Shown: positions 44,056 to 58,500, counted from the stretch's first letter. The stretch is DNA of 64,000 bases from Cyclina sinensis (GCA_012932295.1 JAAONU010000004.1:25118872-25182871); one strand, 5' to 3'. The notes: generated by a model not told the origin, from the sequence alone. Translations and numbers: made by a program.

Positions 44056-47000
44056 TTTAGACTTATCAAATTGCCATAACGCCTTTGGTGACATATATTG
44101 AAATTTTTGTAATTTCGGTTTTAAGATACTTGACCAAATATGTCTGATGTGAATAACTCTCAAGTTGAGGGAAAATGAAATTTTTAGTACTAGTTCTAGC
44201 ATGTTTCACTAGTATTTACATTTAAACTGCTGTAGCTACAGTCAGAGAGACATTTATATGAAGATATAAATACAAACCGATGTAGCAGTATTTTATCATC
44301 CATTTTTGTTTATCATTTTAAGTTGTTATGATAGTATGTGATTTGCTCGATCCAGCCGGACAGAAACCGTATATGTCTAACTCTTAGAGGCGCGGAAGTA
44401 CGTCATTTCTTTGCAATAAGAGAATCAATTACCTCACACTGAAACATAAATAAATGAGTCTCAGTCGCAAACTTCCGGTCTCAAACAGTGAACCAGTCAT
44501 ATAGCGGATATGATGACGACTTTTTTTTCATAAAGTCAGAACGTCTGGCTGTCAGCACTATGGCGAGTCAAGGCAAGAGGCAATTTTAAACTTTTCACCT
44601 CACATACAGATTTTGTTTTCTTCGGAATGAAATTATAAGTTTAGAGAACGCATATTTGACACGATGCAAACGGTTGTCATTACAAAGAAAATTCATATTT
44701 TGATTGTGGAATTATTATCTTAAAAAAAGTACAATTCGTTTAGTAGTATTTTTGTTGAGTGATTGCAAAAGATCGAGTATCTTTAATGGAATTTTTTATG
44801 AATTGTCAACCATTTACAATTTTATTTCATTGTGTTGTCAACCGCCTGTCAATTTGATGTTTGATTCCAAAATATGTACACAAATATACCTTGATTATAA
44901 TCAAGTGCAATGTACATACCCATGTACATCTTTCCAATTTTTATTTCATTATTATGCCTATCATATCTTTTTGTGATAGAACACATGCATAATTATTTTA
45001 TTCACGTTGCTTATATAGTATACAATATGCTAATACATTATACTCGCATAAGGTACAGACTGTTGTATTTTTAAACTGTCAGTAAAAATCCTGATTTTGT
45101 TTTGTATTTAAAAGACCTTTGTCTGTAATTCAATACATATTTTTCTCTTGCGCAGTTTTTCTGCTCTAAATCAAAACAAGAATTATTAAGAAATGTCCAT
45201 GAAAATCCATTACGTCATTTCCTTCATATGCCTCTTATATCAATGTGTGCGTGTTCAAGGACTATTGAAATGAATAACAATGATTTATCAGTGGATAAGT
45301 TATGGCTCGGATTTCATAAGGGTAAAGAAAGGTCAGTAGGCAAGGTCATCTGTTATCTTAATTTTGATATGTCTTGGGAAATGTGAACATATTCTATCAT
45401 TTAAAACATGAATCGAATTTTAAAGGATTGAAGTAAATGCGTATCCCTTTCTTCAAAATTTTTTTTAAGTCAAGTTTGTTTTACCAGGTAGACATTTTAT
45501 GTCTTTATAGAAACTTTTTTGGTTTGCCTTAATTGATTGTATATATATTTCTGTTAAAGTCTCAGGTAAAAGCAGCAAGTTTTCGAGCATCCCAGCTCTC
45601 AATTTACCCAGAGATCGAACAGCCCAGTTTCCGATCAGCGGTTTTATTTGTATTATATGGACATGTTTTATTGTGGGCTCTTGTAATGTGAATCTAGGGT
45701 TGTTTTGAGGAGTCGGTGGGGTTCGATGTGGGGGTGAGGGTGTTGAACATGTTTAAAATGTCCAGAGAAGGACATTTGGTGGCGGCAAAGTTTGATTGTA
45801 AATTTTCAGATATATTTCACGAAAAAAAAGATATTTGATAATTTAATGATTTGGAAGTAATTTCATATTGAAGTGAAGAGCTAGTCAAAAATTACCAAGA
45901 GTGAATGTGTATTTTCCTTGCACTTGGCCAACTGTACATACATATGATTTGTTACATGAAGGAGGAAATCCAATTTAATACTCGAGAGTCATTTTGTTTT
46001 ATATTGTGCACTGTTTTACGTTAAATTGCACTTTTTGAAATGTAATCAGATTCAGTCGTAGTGCACGAGCAAAGTTTATAAGATGTTTACATAAAATATC
46101 AAGAATAATTAAAATGGTTTTGTTGAATGTATAGATCTTCTTATTTCCTAAAAATTTACCTGATATTTTTAGGAATAGAAAAATGATAAATATTCCGTTC
46201 AATGTTATAGTAGCTGTTTTGTAAACTACGGGAGGAAGTTATGGCATGATTTAATAAGTTAAAACTTCATAAAAGATTTACTCATATCTGCCTCGTTCCT
46301 AAAAGAAACAAGAGGTGTCTGTACTTCTGTTATTCCAGTGTCAAAACATCTTTTGTTTATTTTTTTTTATGTATAAAACAGTTATTTGTTATTGTTTAAA
46401 GTAATTCACAAGTGACGCGTTTTGACAAAAGGGACCATATAGGTGTGCATGAAGCAACGACAGAACAATACCTACCTGCGACTAGCGTTACGTCATTTAA
46501 ATGACGTTGTCTCTAATACCACATTGCACGCAAACGTGCATAGATTAATGCTTAATAAATATAATAATATCGTCCGAATATGATACGCATAGTATATATT
46601 TTTGTTAGCAGAAAGCATAGATCTGTCTGATAATGTTAAAAGTGAAACTTCGTTAAAAAAATCACCGATTATGCCCCTTTTATTGTGACGCGTCACTTGT
46701 CTTTGTGTTGCAACCTAACATTGTACAGATGTATCGGTGCAGATAAATGTAGCAGATCATGTTATTTCATGTCCTACATCTTAGATACTCATTTGATTTG
46801 CTCATTATTATCATATCCGGTATGTAACACAAGTTTGTATTTAGGCTAATTGGCCTGTTTTATTTCCATTTTCACGTGCATTTAGAGGATATCTGTGCAC
46901 TGCTTATGATTTAAATGTTATTCAACTTAACGAAAACCTTTATAAAATAATTTTCTAAAATATTCAAGAATAAACAAAAACGTAAGAAAATTGTAATATC

Positions 47001-47757
47001 CCACTTCGTTTACTAAATACATCAAATCTTTTACAGTTATGGCGCAGGCTCGTTTTAACATGCAAAGATTGAGATTTGGTGAAAGTTTTTGTAGGCTTTC
47101 TTAGCGATCGTCTTTGTCATTTGTGGTGAAAAATTGTGTTTTGTAATGTAGGAAGGTTTTTTTATATATATACATTTGGCATAATAGGGAAAGTAGAGAG
47201 TATTCCGGTATTCTGAGGGTTCGGTTTGGAGGGAGTCTACTGTACTATCTATGAGTGATATAATGTTTAAAGTTTTTATAATCTTGAAAAATTCGGCAAG
47301 GCGTACTGAAAAGTGATGATCAGACAGTTTTTGGTTCACCAAGTGAATTTTGTATTAGCTTCATCATACATCAACTTAGGTTTAAGCTTTAGGAAAAGCT
47401 GTAATTAAGCTCTTTTGATACCTTTTCGTCATTACATTTATGACATAATGAACAAGCTTTCTAACTGCCACATGGCTCTTTTCTTCATGCAATAAATTTT
47501 GGAAAAAGAGAAGTGTTTTTGTACTTGTCTTTTTCTCCCGCCTTGACACTCATACTTGCTTGTAAAGATTGTACAAATTTCAAGACATTTAATAAGGCTT
47601 CTTTTACGTTATCGCCTGTTTAAATGAAGTCGGTCGTATTGATTCATCATGATAGTTACTTTATCTAAACAATGTACATTGAAATTCCTCAGTGTGTGGT
47701 CGGTAGCAGACCCTGTCTAGTGACATATTGTGGACAAGTACTGGCCAGCGACTTCAG

Positions 47758-48000
47758 CACAAAGATGGTCGATACTACTTACACGGAGTTGATGGACACT
47801 GTTACACAGATTTGATAGACATTGTTAACACGGAGATGATAGATACTATTTTAATGGAATTGGTAGACATTATTAATCCAGAGTTGATTGGCACTTTTTC
47901 CACGAAGATGTTCGATACGGTGGTCATAGATTCAACAAACACGGAGGTTTGCGATACTATGAACACGGAGGTTTGCGATACAGTGAACACGGAGCTGGAA
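47758..48000. repeat. 24-bp degenerate minisatellite
   Basis: About ten units of 23-24 bp with consensus CACGGAGTTGATRGACACTG plus TTAA. The last complete units (CACGGAGGTTTGCGATAC) are nearly identical to each other, while the first ones are diverged. The period keeps a 149-codon plus-strand frame (47728-48177) and a 75-codon minus-strand frame open; neither looks like a real protein. Confidence 0.8.
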
Positions 48001-48599
48001 CATAACTCAGCAAATACGTACTTGAGCACACCCGATGTATGTTTGAGCGTGTTAAAATGTTTTACATATGCTGCAATGTCTTATGTAATGGTTTTGAATA
48101 TTAAGTTTGTAAGAGTATCAATGATGTTTAGCTCTTTACGTCAGAATTTTTTTCAAATTCAAATCCTAGTTGTGTGAACTAAACAATAGGGCCGCACACA
48201 AATAACGACCAAACTGTTGAGCTGTCAATGTTCCTTGCAGGTATGTGACATTTAGATAAACGAAATAATAAAAGCCGATAAAAATTTTATTTGTTTAAAG
48301 ATCAATGAATATGGAAAAATGAGTCGCACCAACATTATCACATGTTCTGTTTTAGTTAGTTCAGACCATTATCTACCGAAAATACAGTCAAATTTCATTA
48401 TTGTTTAGGTTTTCATGTATTAGGCGTCAATTGATATGAAATAAACACGCCAAGTTAACTAATTAAAGTCCGCCAATGATGCTGTGAAATAAAAGTATGC
48501 AGATGTTTATACATCCATGTATTTATTTGAATTAATTTGTAGATTTAGTAATTTTGGGAGATAGTGCAAGAAATAGAAAGTATATAATTTCAAAGACAC

Positions 48600-48770
48600 T
48601 CTTGTTTCTTTTCCATGCTCTTTGTAAAGCATCGATACTTGTAACTTCAGTTTAACGTCTCATCCGAATGACAACTAGTTGAGAAGTGGGGAAAAATCGC
48701 GACCCTCGAACTACATGTTCCATAACTTACCACTGGACCACAGATCTGACCCCTTTTTAGGTAATTTGTT
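48600..48770 (+). repeat. Dispersed repeat copy (CATCCCATT family, 3' half)
   Basis: This shares the blocks TTCCATGCTCTTTGTAAAGC, GTTTAACGTCTCATCC and GAGAAGTGGGGAA with the copy near 56300-56480, but the 5' half is missing. It ends before the TRMT11 promoter region. Confidence 0.55.
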
Positions 48771-49538
48771 TTGAATTAAGATAAATGCACTATATAGTTC
48801 TTCCCGTGGAGTAATATAATTTGTGTAATATTTTATCACTCCACATGAAGAACAAAGACACTTAAATGCAAAGCGTACGACCTTCAATTGCACACGCTTG
48901 AAACATAATGAAATTCACTTGAGAAACAATAGTGTAACTTTGAGCGTTTTTGTTGTTGTTGTTATTGTTCGTCAGTCAACAAGATAATTCCCCGAACCAT
49001 TAGACATTATTATTTATGAGAAAATACTACAAAATCTTGTATATGTACTGAATTAATGAGAACTACGACATAAGAATGCTACATAAGTGTAGTCATTGTT
49101 GGTATACACACCGGATAACAAATCCGTTACACACCCAGTATTCCGAATAAAATTAACACCACCAGATTGTTTAAAGAAACAGAACACCACGCAGCATTCA
49201 TTCCCTTATCGTATCAGTAATCATTGCCTTTACAAGTTTTATCTTGGTCCTATATGACACAGTTTTACGTGTGAGCAAAAGAACATATGTATAAAGCAAT
49301 TTTTAGAATTGATATTCTTTATCCTTTTTTCTGTTATTGTTTTGATCAAATTGTCATGTTCTTTCTCAAGTGAATGAAAAGAATATTTTTTTGGTTCATT
49401 TATTGGTTACATGCGTGGTGGCAGCAATAATTGTACTGTAAGGGAAGTAACCGCTTCGTAAAGAATGACGTTACAGATTTAGTGGTGTAACTTTCTGAGA
49501 AAAACGGTCTGTATGCTTATTGTACGACACCGGTTAAA

Positions 49539-52500
49539 ATGTCTGCCCCCATGTGTGGTCGACTTCGTAAATATTTATTTCATTTTGCCAATGAACATCT
49601 TGATTTTAGAATAGCGGTTAGTAATTTTTTGAAGACTTTTTTCATGTTTAGATCGTTTCAATACTTGTAACGACGATTTCGCTATAACTGCCATCCATGT
49701 AGAAAACAGATTTCGGATATGAAGAGATGTCGGATAAATACGCTACATATTTCAGACAGATCATGCAATACACCGATTGACACTTTTGCACTGTTATATT
49801 TTTAGCCACAAATAGCGCCACCTACTTCGAGTAAAAGTCAAGCGCAATACATACAGAGCGTACACAACCAATTTTAAATTGACGAGAAAAGTTTGAAAAA
49901 ATGTTTTTGAGAGTAAATTATTGATTGAGAAAATACATTCAAACATCAAACTGTATTTTTATGACGTTTTTTCCAAACCTTTAATCTTTAATTGACATTT
50001 TACAGACTTGCTTTCCGATCACAATTTTCGGCATTTTAAAACTCATTTAAACCGTTGTTTAAAAATATATAATTTTTTATAATCAAACGAATTCAATAAA
50101 GCAATGTTTCCTGAAAAAAATGAGATATTTTTCAAGAAGATTGCTTGACATTTAGCGAAGAAAAAGCAATTTAAATGAAGCAAGTAACGATGGCGTATCG
50201 GCGATTCCATGTTTTTACTTGAAATTTTTATTGGTGATGTCACAGGAACTTTCCTAATGGCGTGCGCTGATTGGTTTAACTCCAAAGTGTCAATCGGTGT
50301 ATATATTGATGTGGATTTACTGTATTAGCATGTAGCAGTGTGGCACTAAATATCTAGACATTTTGCACCCTTCATTCTATTAAATCTATTCATATTTTAA
50401 CTATGTCTACTAAACAGAACCATTACACTTTCATGCACAAACGGGGTGTGCCGGACGTTTCGGTTAATGACCAGTTCGGTAAATTGGATTTATATAGTGA
50501 ACCCTTTGGACGTTTCGGTAAAAAGGCAATTATATAGTAATTATATTGTAAATAATGGAGAAAGTTGCCACACATATGAAAAACACATAATAATTGGCAG
50601 TGGCTACGGTTACGGAACCGTAATCCTAGCCTCCGAGTCTAGGATTACAGAAGTTCCGTAAGCCTAGTCAAACCCACTAGAAAAGGCTACAATTACAGAA
50701 GTTTTTTAAAGAAGCGTATTTTCAACAGTTAGATATGAAAAAGCAAGCCAAATTTAACTGTGGTCAAAGTTATTGCTGCACAAAATGAACGAGTACTTTT
50801 TCCCTGGACACCATTGTTTTTTCCCCAACCTTCTCCAAACAATTAGAAATTGACAAGATCCACCTGCAGTTTTTTCTCACTAACATTATAATTCAGTGAA
50901 AACTTGGAATTTAATAGACAGTCGTTCATTTTTTGGGTCATAATAATGCGAACAAGATAACACTTAAGACAATACACATTACAGGGCAATTATTCACATC
51001 GTCTTTGAAGTGTCTGTAGCTGACGACAATGACATTTAACGTTAGTCAATACAACAACTAAGATGGCGTATCATAACATTAGTGTTGACTCATTTTGGAG
51101 AAAATGTAATATTTGAGACAATTAACGGTTTGTCACTCGATTTTGGGTATGTAACCCTTCTTTAAATATACTTCCGTAACCGTAGCCTATTTCAGTGGGT
51201 TTGTCTAGACTCAGAGGCTAGGATTACGGTTCCGTAACCGTAGCCACTGCCATAATAATTATCTAGTTTGTTTTCTTTTTGATTCCTCATCCCGTTGGGT
51301 AGTGTCTAAACTATTTCAGTGGTCTGGTAAAATTTATAAGCAACTGTCATGTTGAATAGGCTCTAATCGGTTTTGGCAAAGGAATTAAAAACATTTTGTC
51401 TTACTTTCATCATCTTATCAGGATCCAGTCTGATTGATCGCGATTTGTAGCAAAAAGGCTCTGATAGGAATTAAAAAAGTTACATCATTTTTTAAGTTAT
51501 ACTTAAGATTAAGAATACAGTTTGGACCCAGATTAATCAGTTATACTGTGGTTTCACGACATCACTACGATATGCAGGTAGAGATATATACGTGCATTTT
51601 ATTCATTTATTTATTTAACACAGTCAGTGCTCTGATATTTGCAGGCACACATCTTTTTTTACTCAATTAGTGGGTTTTAAAGACTGCTAATGTATTGAGT
51701 ACAACTAAGAGATTAAAGAAAACCATTGTAATTTAATTAGTGACTGTCCTAATTGTTTGTCTTTTATTATATGCCATTCTTTACAAATATGAGTTGATAA
51801 TTTAATCAGTTAGTGATTAAAATTCAGTTTCACTGGAAATATGTGATATATCCCTTGTTACCATATAATTACTATATAATTGCCTTTTTACCGAAACGTC
51901 CAAAGGGTTTACTATATAAATCCAATTTACCAACTGGTCATTTACCGAAACGTCCTTAAATCAATATTTCAAGGGTAATCCTTTTGGTTTAAGATCAGCC
52001 CTCACATGCACAAGTTATATTGAAAGATCAGCTAGTACAATTTTTTTTGAGATGTTGAGTCAGTACTTTACTAGTACAGTTGGCCCTTTCTGGAAGATGA
52101 ATTCCTTGTGTTGACTTTGAGCAAACAGGACAACATGCGGAACTAACATACCATAATGGACCCATCCCATATCCCACCCCCACCAAACCCTAGCAGTGTC
52201 TGTAAAACATTCACGTGGGCGACACCAAACTCTTCTTCCACCATTACGAAAGACTGTGTTGAATCTGGATTCTTCACTGAACATCACATGTGACCACTGG
52301 TTAATATTCCACTGACGCCGCTGTCTACACGATGCCAAATGTTCATGACAATGTCTTGCTGACAACAGCAAGACCACTTGAAGGCACCTAGTGTTAAGAC
52401 CGTCTGAGTGAAGGTGATAACTGATTGTCAGACTTGATACAACGACACCTCTGACATGTCGAAGGCATTGTTGAAGGTCTGTGGTCATCAATGCTCTATT

Positions 52501-55500
52501 ATGTAGAGCTTGAATAACAACATAGCAGTCGTCTTGGACGTCAGTACATCGTGGACATCCACTTCTTTGGATATCAGTCATCAGTTGTTTGATAGCATGA
52601 CCACAATCAACAGACAACTGATTGCGAAACATTGAAGTGAGCTGCAGCCTGGGCCTGTGTACTTCTGGTCTGGAGCATACAAATGGCCCGCCAACATTAA
52701 CGTTCCTTTAGACGTCTCATAATTCCAGTTGCAAATTTGATTCTGAATTTGTGTTTGACATCTACACAATATTCTGAAAGTTTTGCCCAACAGAAGTCAC
52801 AATTACCATGATTTTTGTCAATGTTAAAGTCTGCTTGCCACCCTTCATGTCTTAAAGTTGCATGTGCAGCACAAATTTGAATGAGATTTCTATACTTATG
52901 TGACCACGCTTTCTACATATGAACGATCATTGTAATAATATACTTTATGATTGCCTATAAAGATTAGGTTTCCCATGTCATAACAAAATAACACAGTATC
53001 CCCTACTTTTTGTGAACAGTATATAATAAAATCAGTTATCTGCATCACATCAATCAAAAAGTTTGTTGTACCATCAATCATTTTCTGATGGCTTAATAGA
53101 GGTGATAATAAGTCATTATTACTTATCTGTATACCAGTTTACCAAAAATAGGACAAGTTTTACCTTGGAGCTACTTGGTTTGGCACAAGTTATCTTGTCA
53201 CCCTTTTATTTTTTATGCCCCTGAAGGGAGGCATATAGTAATCAAATCGTCCATCAGTCCATCCGTTTTGTTTGGAGCATAACTCCAAAAGTATACAAGG
53301 CTTTGACTTCAAACATGGAATATGGCTTGATGGCGATGAGGAGAAGTGCAGTGCACAAAAACCTTTTATCTAGCCATGCTAATTCTTGAGTTATCATCCC
53401 TTTTCAGTTTTCCTTGTCTGGCCATTTTCTCATTGAGGAGAAGTGCAGTGCCTAAGAACCATAACTCTCTTTTGCATAAGTTTAGAGCTGTCGGGTTTTG
53501 TTTGTCTGGAGCATAACTCAAAAAGCATTGGAGGTATCAACTTTAAACTTCATAGATAAATAGATCTCATTGAGGAGAAGTGCAGTTCCTAAGAACCTTA
53601 ACTCTCTTTTGCATAATTTTGGAGCCGTCGGGTTTTGTTTGTCCGGAACATAACTCAAAAACTATTGAAGGTTATCAACTTGAAATTTCATAGATAAATA
53701 GATCTCATTGAGGAGAAGTGCAGTGCCTAAGAACCATAACTCTCTTTTGCATAATTTTGGAGCTGTCGGGTTTTGTTTGTCCGGAACATAACACAAAAAC
53801 TATTGAAGGTTATCAACTTGAAATTTCATAGATAAATATATCTCATTGAGGAGAAGTGTAGTGCCCAAGAACCATAACTCTTTTGTGCATATTTTTGGAA
53901 TTATGCCCTTTATTTTAGCCTGGGGCATAAAATAACATGTTCCCATATATCAATTCCCTACTGAAAAACAACATGAGGGGGGTATTGGCACCACTACAGT
54001 GGCAGTTCCAGTTTTCACAGACTGCAAATTTGTTTTTGCATGAATGATCAAGGTAATATCAAGTTATATGCTACCATGACTGTGACCATTGCCTTGTTTC
54101 GGGGGCATTCATGTCTGTGACACATTTCTTGTTTTCAATACATTGATGTATTTTTTTCATTTCAGGAGTTGGAATCAATTCTAAAAGTTTTCAGTCTTGA
54201 TGTGTCTATACCTGATAATGATGTCAGAGTAAGGTCTTTTTGTATTTTAGTGGTGTTCTGTACCCATTTTGATGTTGATTTTGTATGGTGGATTTCACTC
54301 TGATATTATGTGGAAGATAAGTTTTGTAGTGTATAAGCGAAGTGTGCCTGTCAAACAGTTGTTAGGAATCATTCGGTAATTTCTTCATGTATTTTACATT
54401 GAGCACTTCGTACTCCTAGAACCTTGGACAGCACTTCAACATAGCAACAACTTTTCATCCTTATTAACAGGAGTTACCTGCACTGTCCTTATATAGATGG
54501 TCTGTACGCAGAGCAAAAAGACTAAATTTCTCTAGTACAGACTTAATTCTATGTTTTCTGTTATGATAAATGATGTATAGTTTATTCAATTATTTCAGAA
54601 TCCATTTATGATCCTAGAGCTGCCATCCATTGAGAGTGTAAAGGACATAGCTAGCAGAGCTATACTTATCAGGTGGGACTGATTACTTAGCTTATGAAAT
54701 ATAGTGGCCTTGTACATTTAGTAAAATATGGAGTAGGAAAATAAGTTTAATATTTGCAAATGTGATGTTTATGAAGGGTCTTACATGAGATGACATTTTA
54801 AGTAAACTTCTATTCAATGTGTTTAGGAAAAATGTTATTAAGTGAGCCTCTGGCAAGCTTGATAACATTTCCTGGATGCCGTCTTGAATAAAAGTTAAAA
54901 ACAGTAATAATGTTAATGTCAGATTCTTTTTATCATGTGACTAAATAAAAATAAATGGGGTTAACTGTAGCTTTATTCAGTTTAAGCAGATGGAAAAATA
55001 GTCTATTACAAAACATCCACACGAAAAACAGTTCTCAAAAAATTTACAGTTGATCAAATAAAACTTAAATAGGACATATGTACATTTGTAAGAGAACAAG
55101 TACATGATAACAGATGTAGATGACAGGTAAAATAATCTATTAATTTGTAGCAAAAAATATGCAGTGTACATAACTATAAAATTATATCACTCATGTGTAA
55201 TATCAATAAAAATTTAATGGTTAAATTACATTCAAAACAGTGCTTGTCCTGTGATTTAAAAGTGGTAAAGTTAAGTAAGTCTTTTCATTATAAAGTACTT
55301 CACTTGCTCATTTTAAGTACCTGTATTAGGCTGAAACCTAAAAATGTATAGCCCTTTGCAGGATATGGTAATACGTTTCTAATCACTGGCTTCTAATTAC
55401 TATGAAATAAGTATGAATAAGTAATTATTTTTGTAATTATTGAAGCAATATAATTTATTACAGATCAGTATATGAACTGTGGGCTCATGGCACTACTTAT

Positions 55501-58500
55501 GCAGAACTGAATGCTTCTCTCAGGTTGTTACCTAAAACATTTACAGTGAGTACCAGTTTGTTTTGTGCAGATAGTTTTGTAACAAGGTATAATTGGTAGG
55601 ACACAATTAATGGTTCTTATATCTTAAGATTTTTTTTTGTAATTATATATACTGTAAATTTGTATGTCTTGAAATATTTTGTAACCTGATGTTAGAGAAA
55701 CTGTTTAGCAGTACAAACACAGTGCTTTTTTTCAGGATTAATGACGTTTTTTGTTTCTTTCAGTATATATGTTATACCCGGTAGTTATGATTCAGAGGTT
55801 GCTGGTTCAAATCTCACCAGGGGTGAGAGTCTCAAGTCACTTTCCACACTCTTGGGGCAAGTACTGGTTTGAACCCAGGAAGCAGTCATCGAGAGAGATT
55901 AATATAAATTGCAAGAACTTGCTTCCTAATCAATTTATTAAAATGAATAAGTTTAAACTAAACTTTGGGGCAAAAACATCACAGCATAGCTTTTGAAATG
56001 AAAACCGCAGCTTTAGTACTGAAAACTCCTCTGAGTAAAACAGTAATGAATATAGCTGTAGACTGTTTGTGTACACTATAAGTTGTAGATTTTATTTTAA
56101 AACAAAACATGCTGTAGCCATGCTGTCTTGGCATCTATATATCTTAGTGCCTGTGGTAGATGTTATTGTCAGTGTTGCTATCTATCTATTTGAGTTTATG
56201 TATGGGTTTTACTGATTGCCCATGTAAAAGACCCCGCATGCAGAGTTTTAGTTATTTTAGGTTAATGGGGATAGTGCAAGATACAGTAAGCATCCCATTC
56301 CAGAGACACCTTTCTTCTTTTTCCATGCAGCATGCGGTGTAAAGCACTGATACATGGGACCTTGGTTTAACATCTCATCCAAAAGATAAGTAATCTAAGT
56401 AGAGAAGTGGGGAATCAAACTTGCAACCCCAGAATCACAAGTGCAGTGCATTCTTGCTTAGCCACTTATCCATCCGTATTTTAATATTGCATAGTTGTTT
56501 GTTTCATTTATACAGGAACCTCATTTGATAAGTCAGGATTCCTACAGATTTCATGTCACATCTTTCAACAAGTCAATACCCAACAAGGATAAGATCAAGA
56601 AAATTGAGGTAAACTATTGTAGTTGTACTGTTGAGCATTTGATATCAGCCTTTTGTGTAAAATGATTGTTTAAACTACTTGTAAATTTCTGAACTTAAAT
56701 TTCATTAGGACTCAGTCAAAAAGGTATTGTTCGAAACTTTTGAACTTAATGATTCAATGGAGGCTTTGTTCATAGGTATTGTTTAAACTAAAACTTCTTC
56801 ACTTGTATTCAGTTAAGGCTTTGTCTATAGGTATTGTTAAATCAAAACCTCTTTACTTGAATTCAGTTAAGCCTAGAGCTACAGCAATTGCATCTGCATA
56901 GAATTAACCAAAAAAATTGTGATGTGTATAATAAACAAAGTGGCTTTTTTCTGTTTAGTTTTTTAGGATAAACTGTTTTCATGTAAGAATTTGACCTGCT
57001 TGGTACTGTAGTAGAAATGATAGTGTGTTGAGAGTGATGTTCTGTTTGGCATGAAAGGAATTAGAATTGTATGTGAATTTAATAATTATGAGCACTATTA
57101 TATATATTTGTTCCAGAGTCTGGACTCAGTTGTTTTAGATTTTCAAGGAAAGGTTGATCTTAAGAATGCAGAACACAGTTACCACATTGTTGAATATTAT
57201 GGACCATTTCCTCAACCCCCAACAGAAGAACCCCTTCAAATATACTTTACAAAATGGGTATGTTGAAGTTTTTGACCGAACCTTAATAATGATTTTGTGT
57301 TGGGCTATATCTGTGATCAATTGGTATATAATCACTATATTGAAAGATATGGCTGTTTTATCCGGAAATTCATAATTGATACAGAACATTTTACGTCTGC
57401 ACTCTCAGTCTGTGAAATAATTCTTCAAAACTGCAGACCATTCAGGCTTATGGCTACAGAAAATCCAAAGGCACAAAGGCTATGAACAATTAGAGTTACA
57501 TTTGTAAATGCTTACAGGTCCTCTGTGTCTGTGGTCTTGCAAAGTTTGTTGGCCTGATCTTACACTGGAAGAAAAGATATGTCAATTACTGTAACCATGA
57601 AATGAGATATATTAGTGTCTAAAAATATTCTTACAGGTCCACTGTGTCTGTGGTCTTGCAAAGTTTGTAGGCCTGAATTAAAATTGGAAGAAAAGAAATA
57701 TCAATTACCATAACCATGAAATAATATACATAAGCGCCTAAAATTAAATACATGTTCATGTGTCTTATATCAGTGCAAAAGATATGTGATAGCTTTTGTG
57801 CCATCAGCATGCCTGTCTGATAGAACATATGGGAGTTTATCTTGGAGAACGATTAAGCTTCCTACAAACAATGATTCCATTAGTGTTTACAGTACTGAAG
57901 TACTGTTACAGGCATTCAACAAACATTCTAATACTAAATCATACATGTAGTGTATTTTTTCTAATATTTCATTAGATAATGTATTTAAAAAGATAAAATG
58001 GCTGGGTATGCCAAATAATTCTAGAAGACGGACCAAAATTGTTAGGTGTAAAATATTTAGAAATGTTCATATATATATTTTTAAGGTTGTTGAGTTCATG
58101 CTTATTATTTATAGGTAGCTGATGGTCAAAGGGATAAAATAAATGAGTTTCATCTACAGAAGAGACACTTTATAGGTGAGGTACATGCATAATTATAGGT
58201 TTATTGGAACATACAGGTAGAAACTGCTAAAAGATAATACTGAAACAACAATCTGAATTTTTAGTGGTCTCTGAAATGTTAAATTTTAGCTTCTAAACAT
58301 CATGCCTAAGTGCTTTATAACTGTTAAAACAAAGAAAGTTATAGTGGCAGCAAAACAGTGTTGATATTTATGTCTCCAACAAATAGTGGTGGGGAAGGAG
58401 CATATTGATTTTGTCTGTATGTCAGGAAGTTTGTCTTGACATCTTGTCTGAAACCACCAGAAGAATCACATCCCATGTGTACTGTAAAACCCATCTTTTT

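Larger units (their letters stand above)
43714..49538. other. Intergenic region between ceramide synthase B and TRMT11 (5.8 kb)
   Basis: No gene is recognised. The first poly(A)-signal-like words after ceramide synthase B are ATTAAA near 43892 and AATAAA at 44050. The region contains the 24-bp minisatellite (47758-48000) and a dispersed repeat (48600-48770). Short frames on both strands have no recognisable product. The TRMT11 promoter should lie near 49.3-49.5 kb; no TATA-like element is obvious there. Confidence 0.5.

Noticed and set aside
50446..50661. 71-codon frame at 50446-50661 as TRMT11 N-terminus
   Set aside because: It lies within the inverted-repeat arms. The true first exon is at 49539-49616, which splices in phase to exon 2 and matches the family N-terminus.
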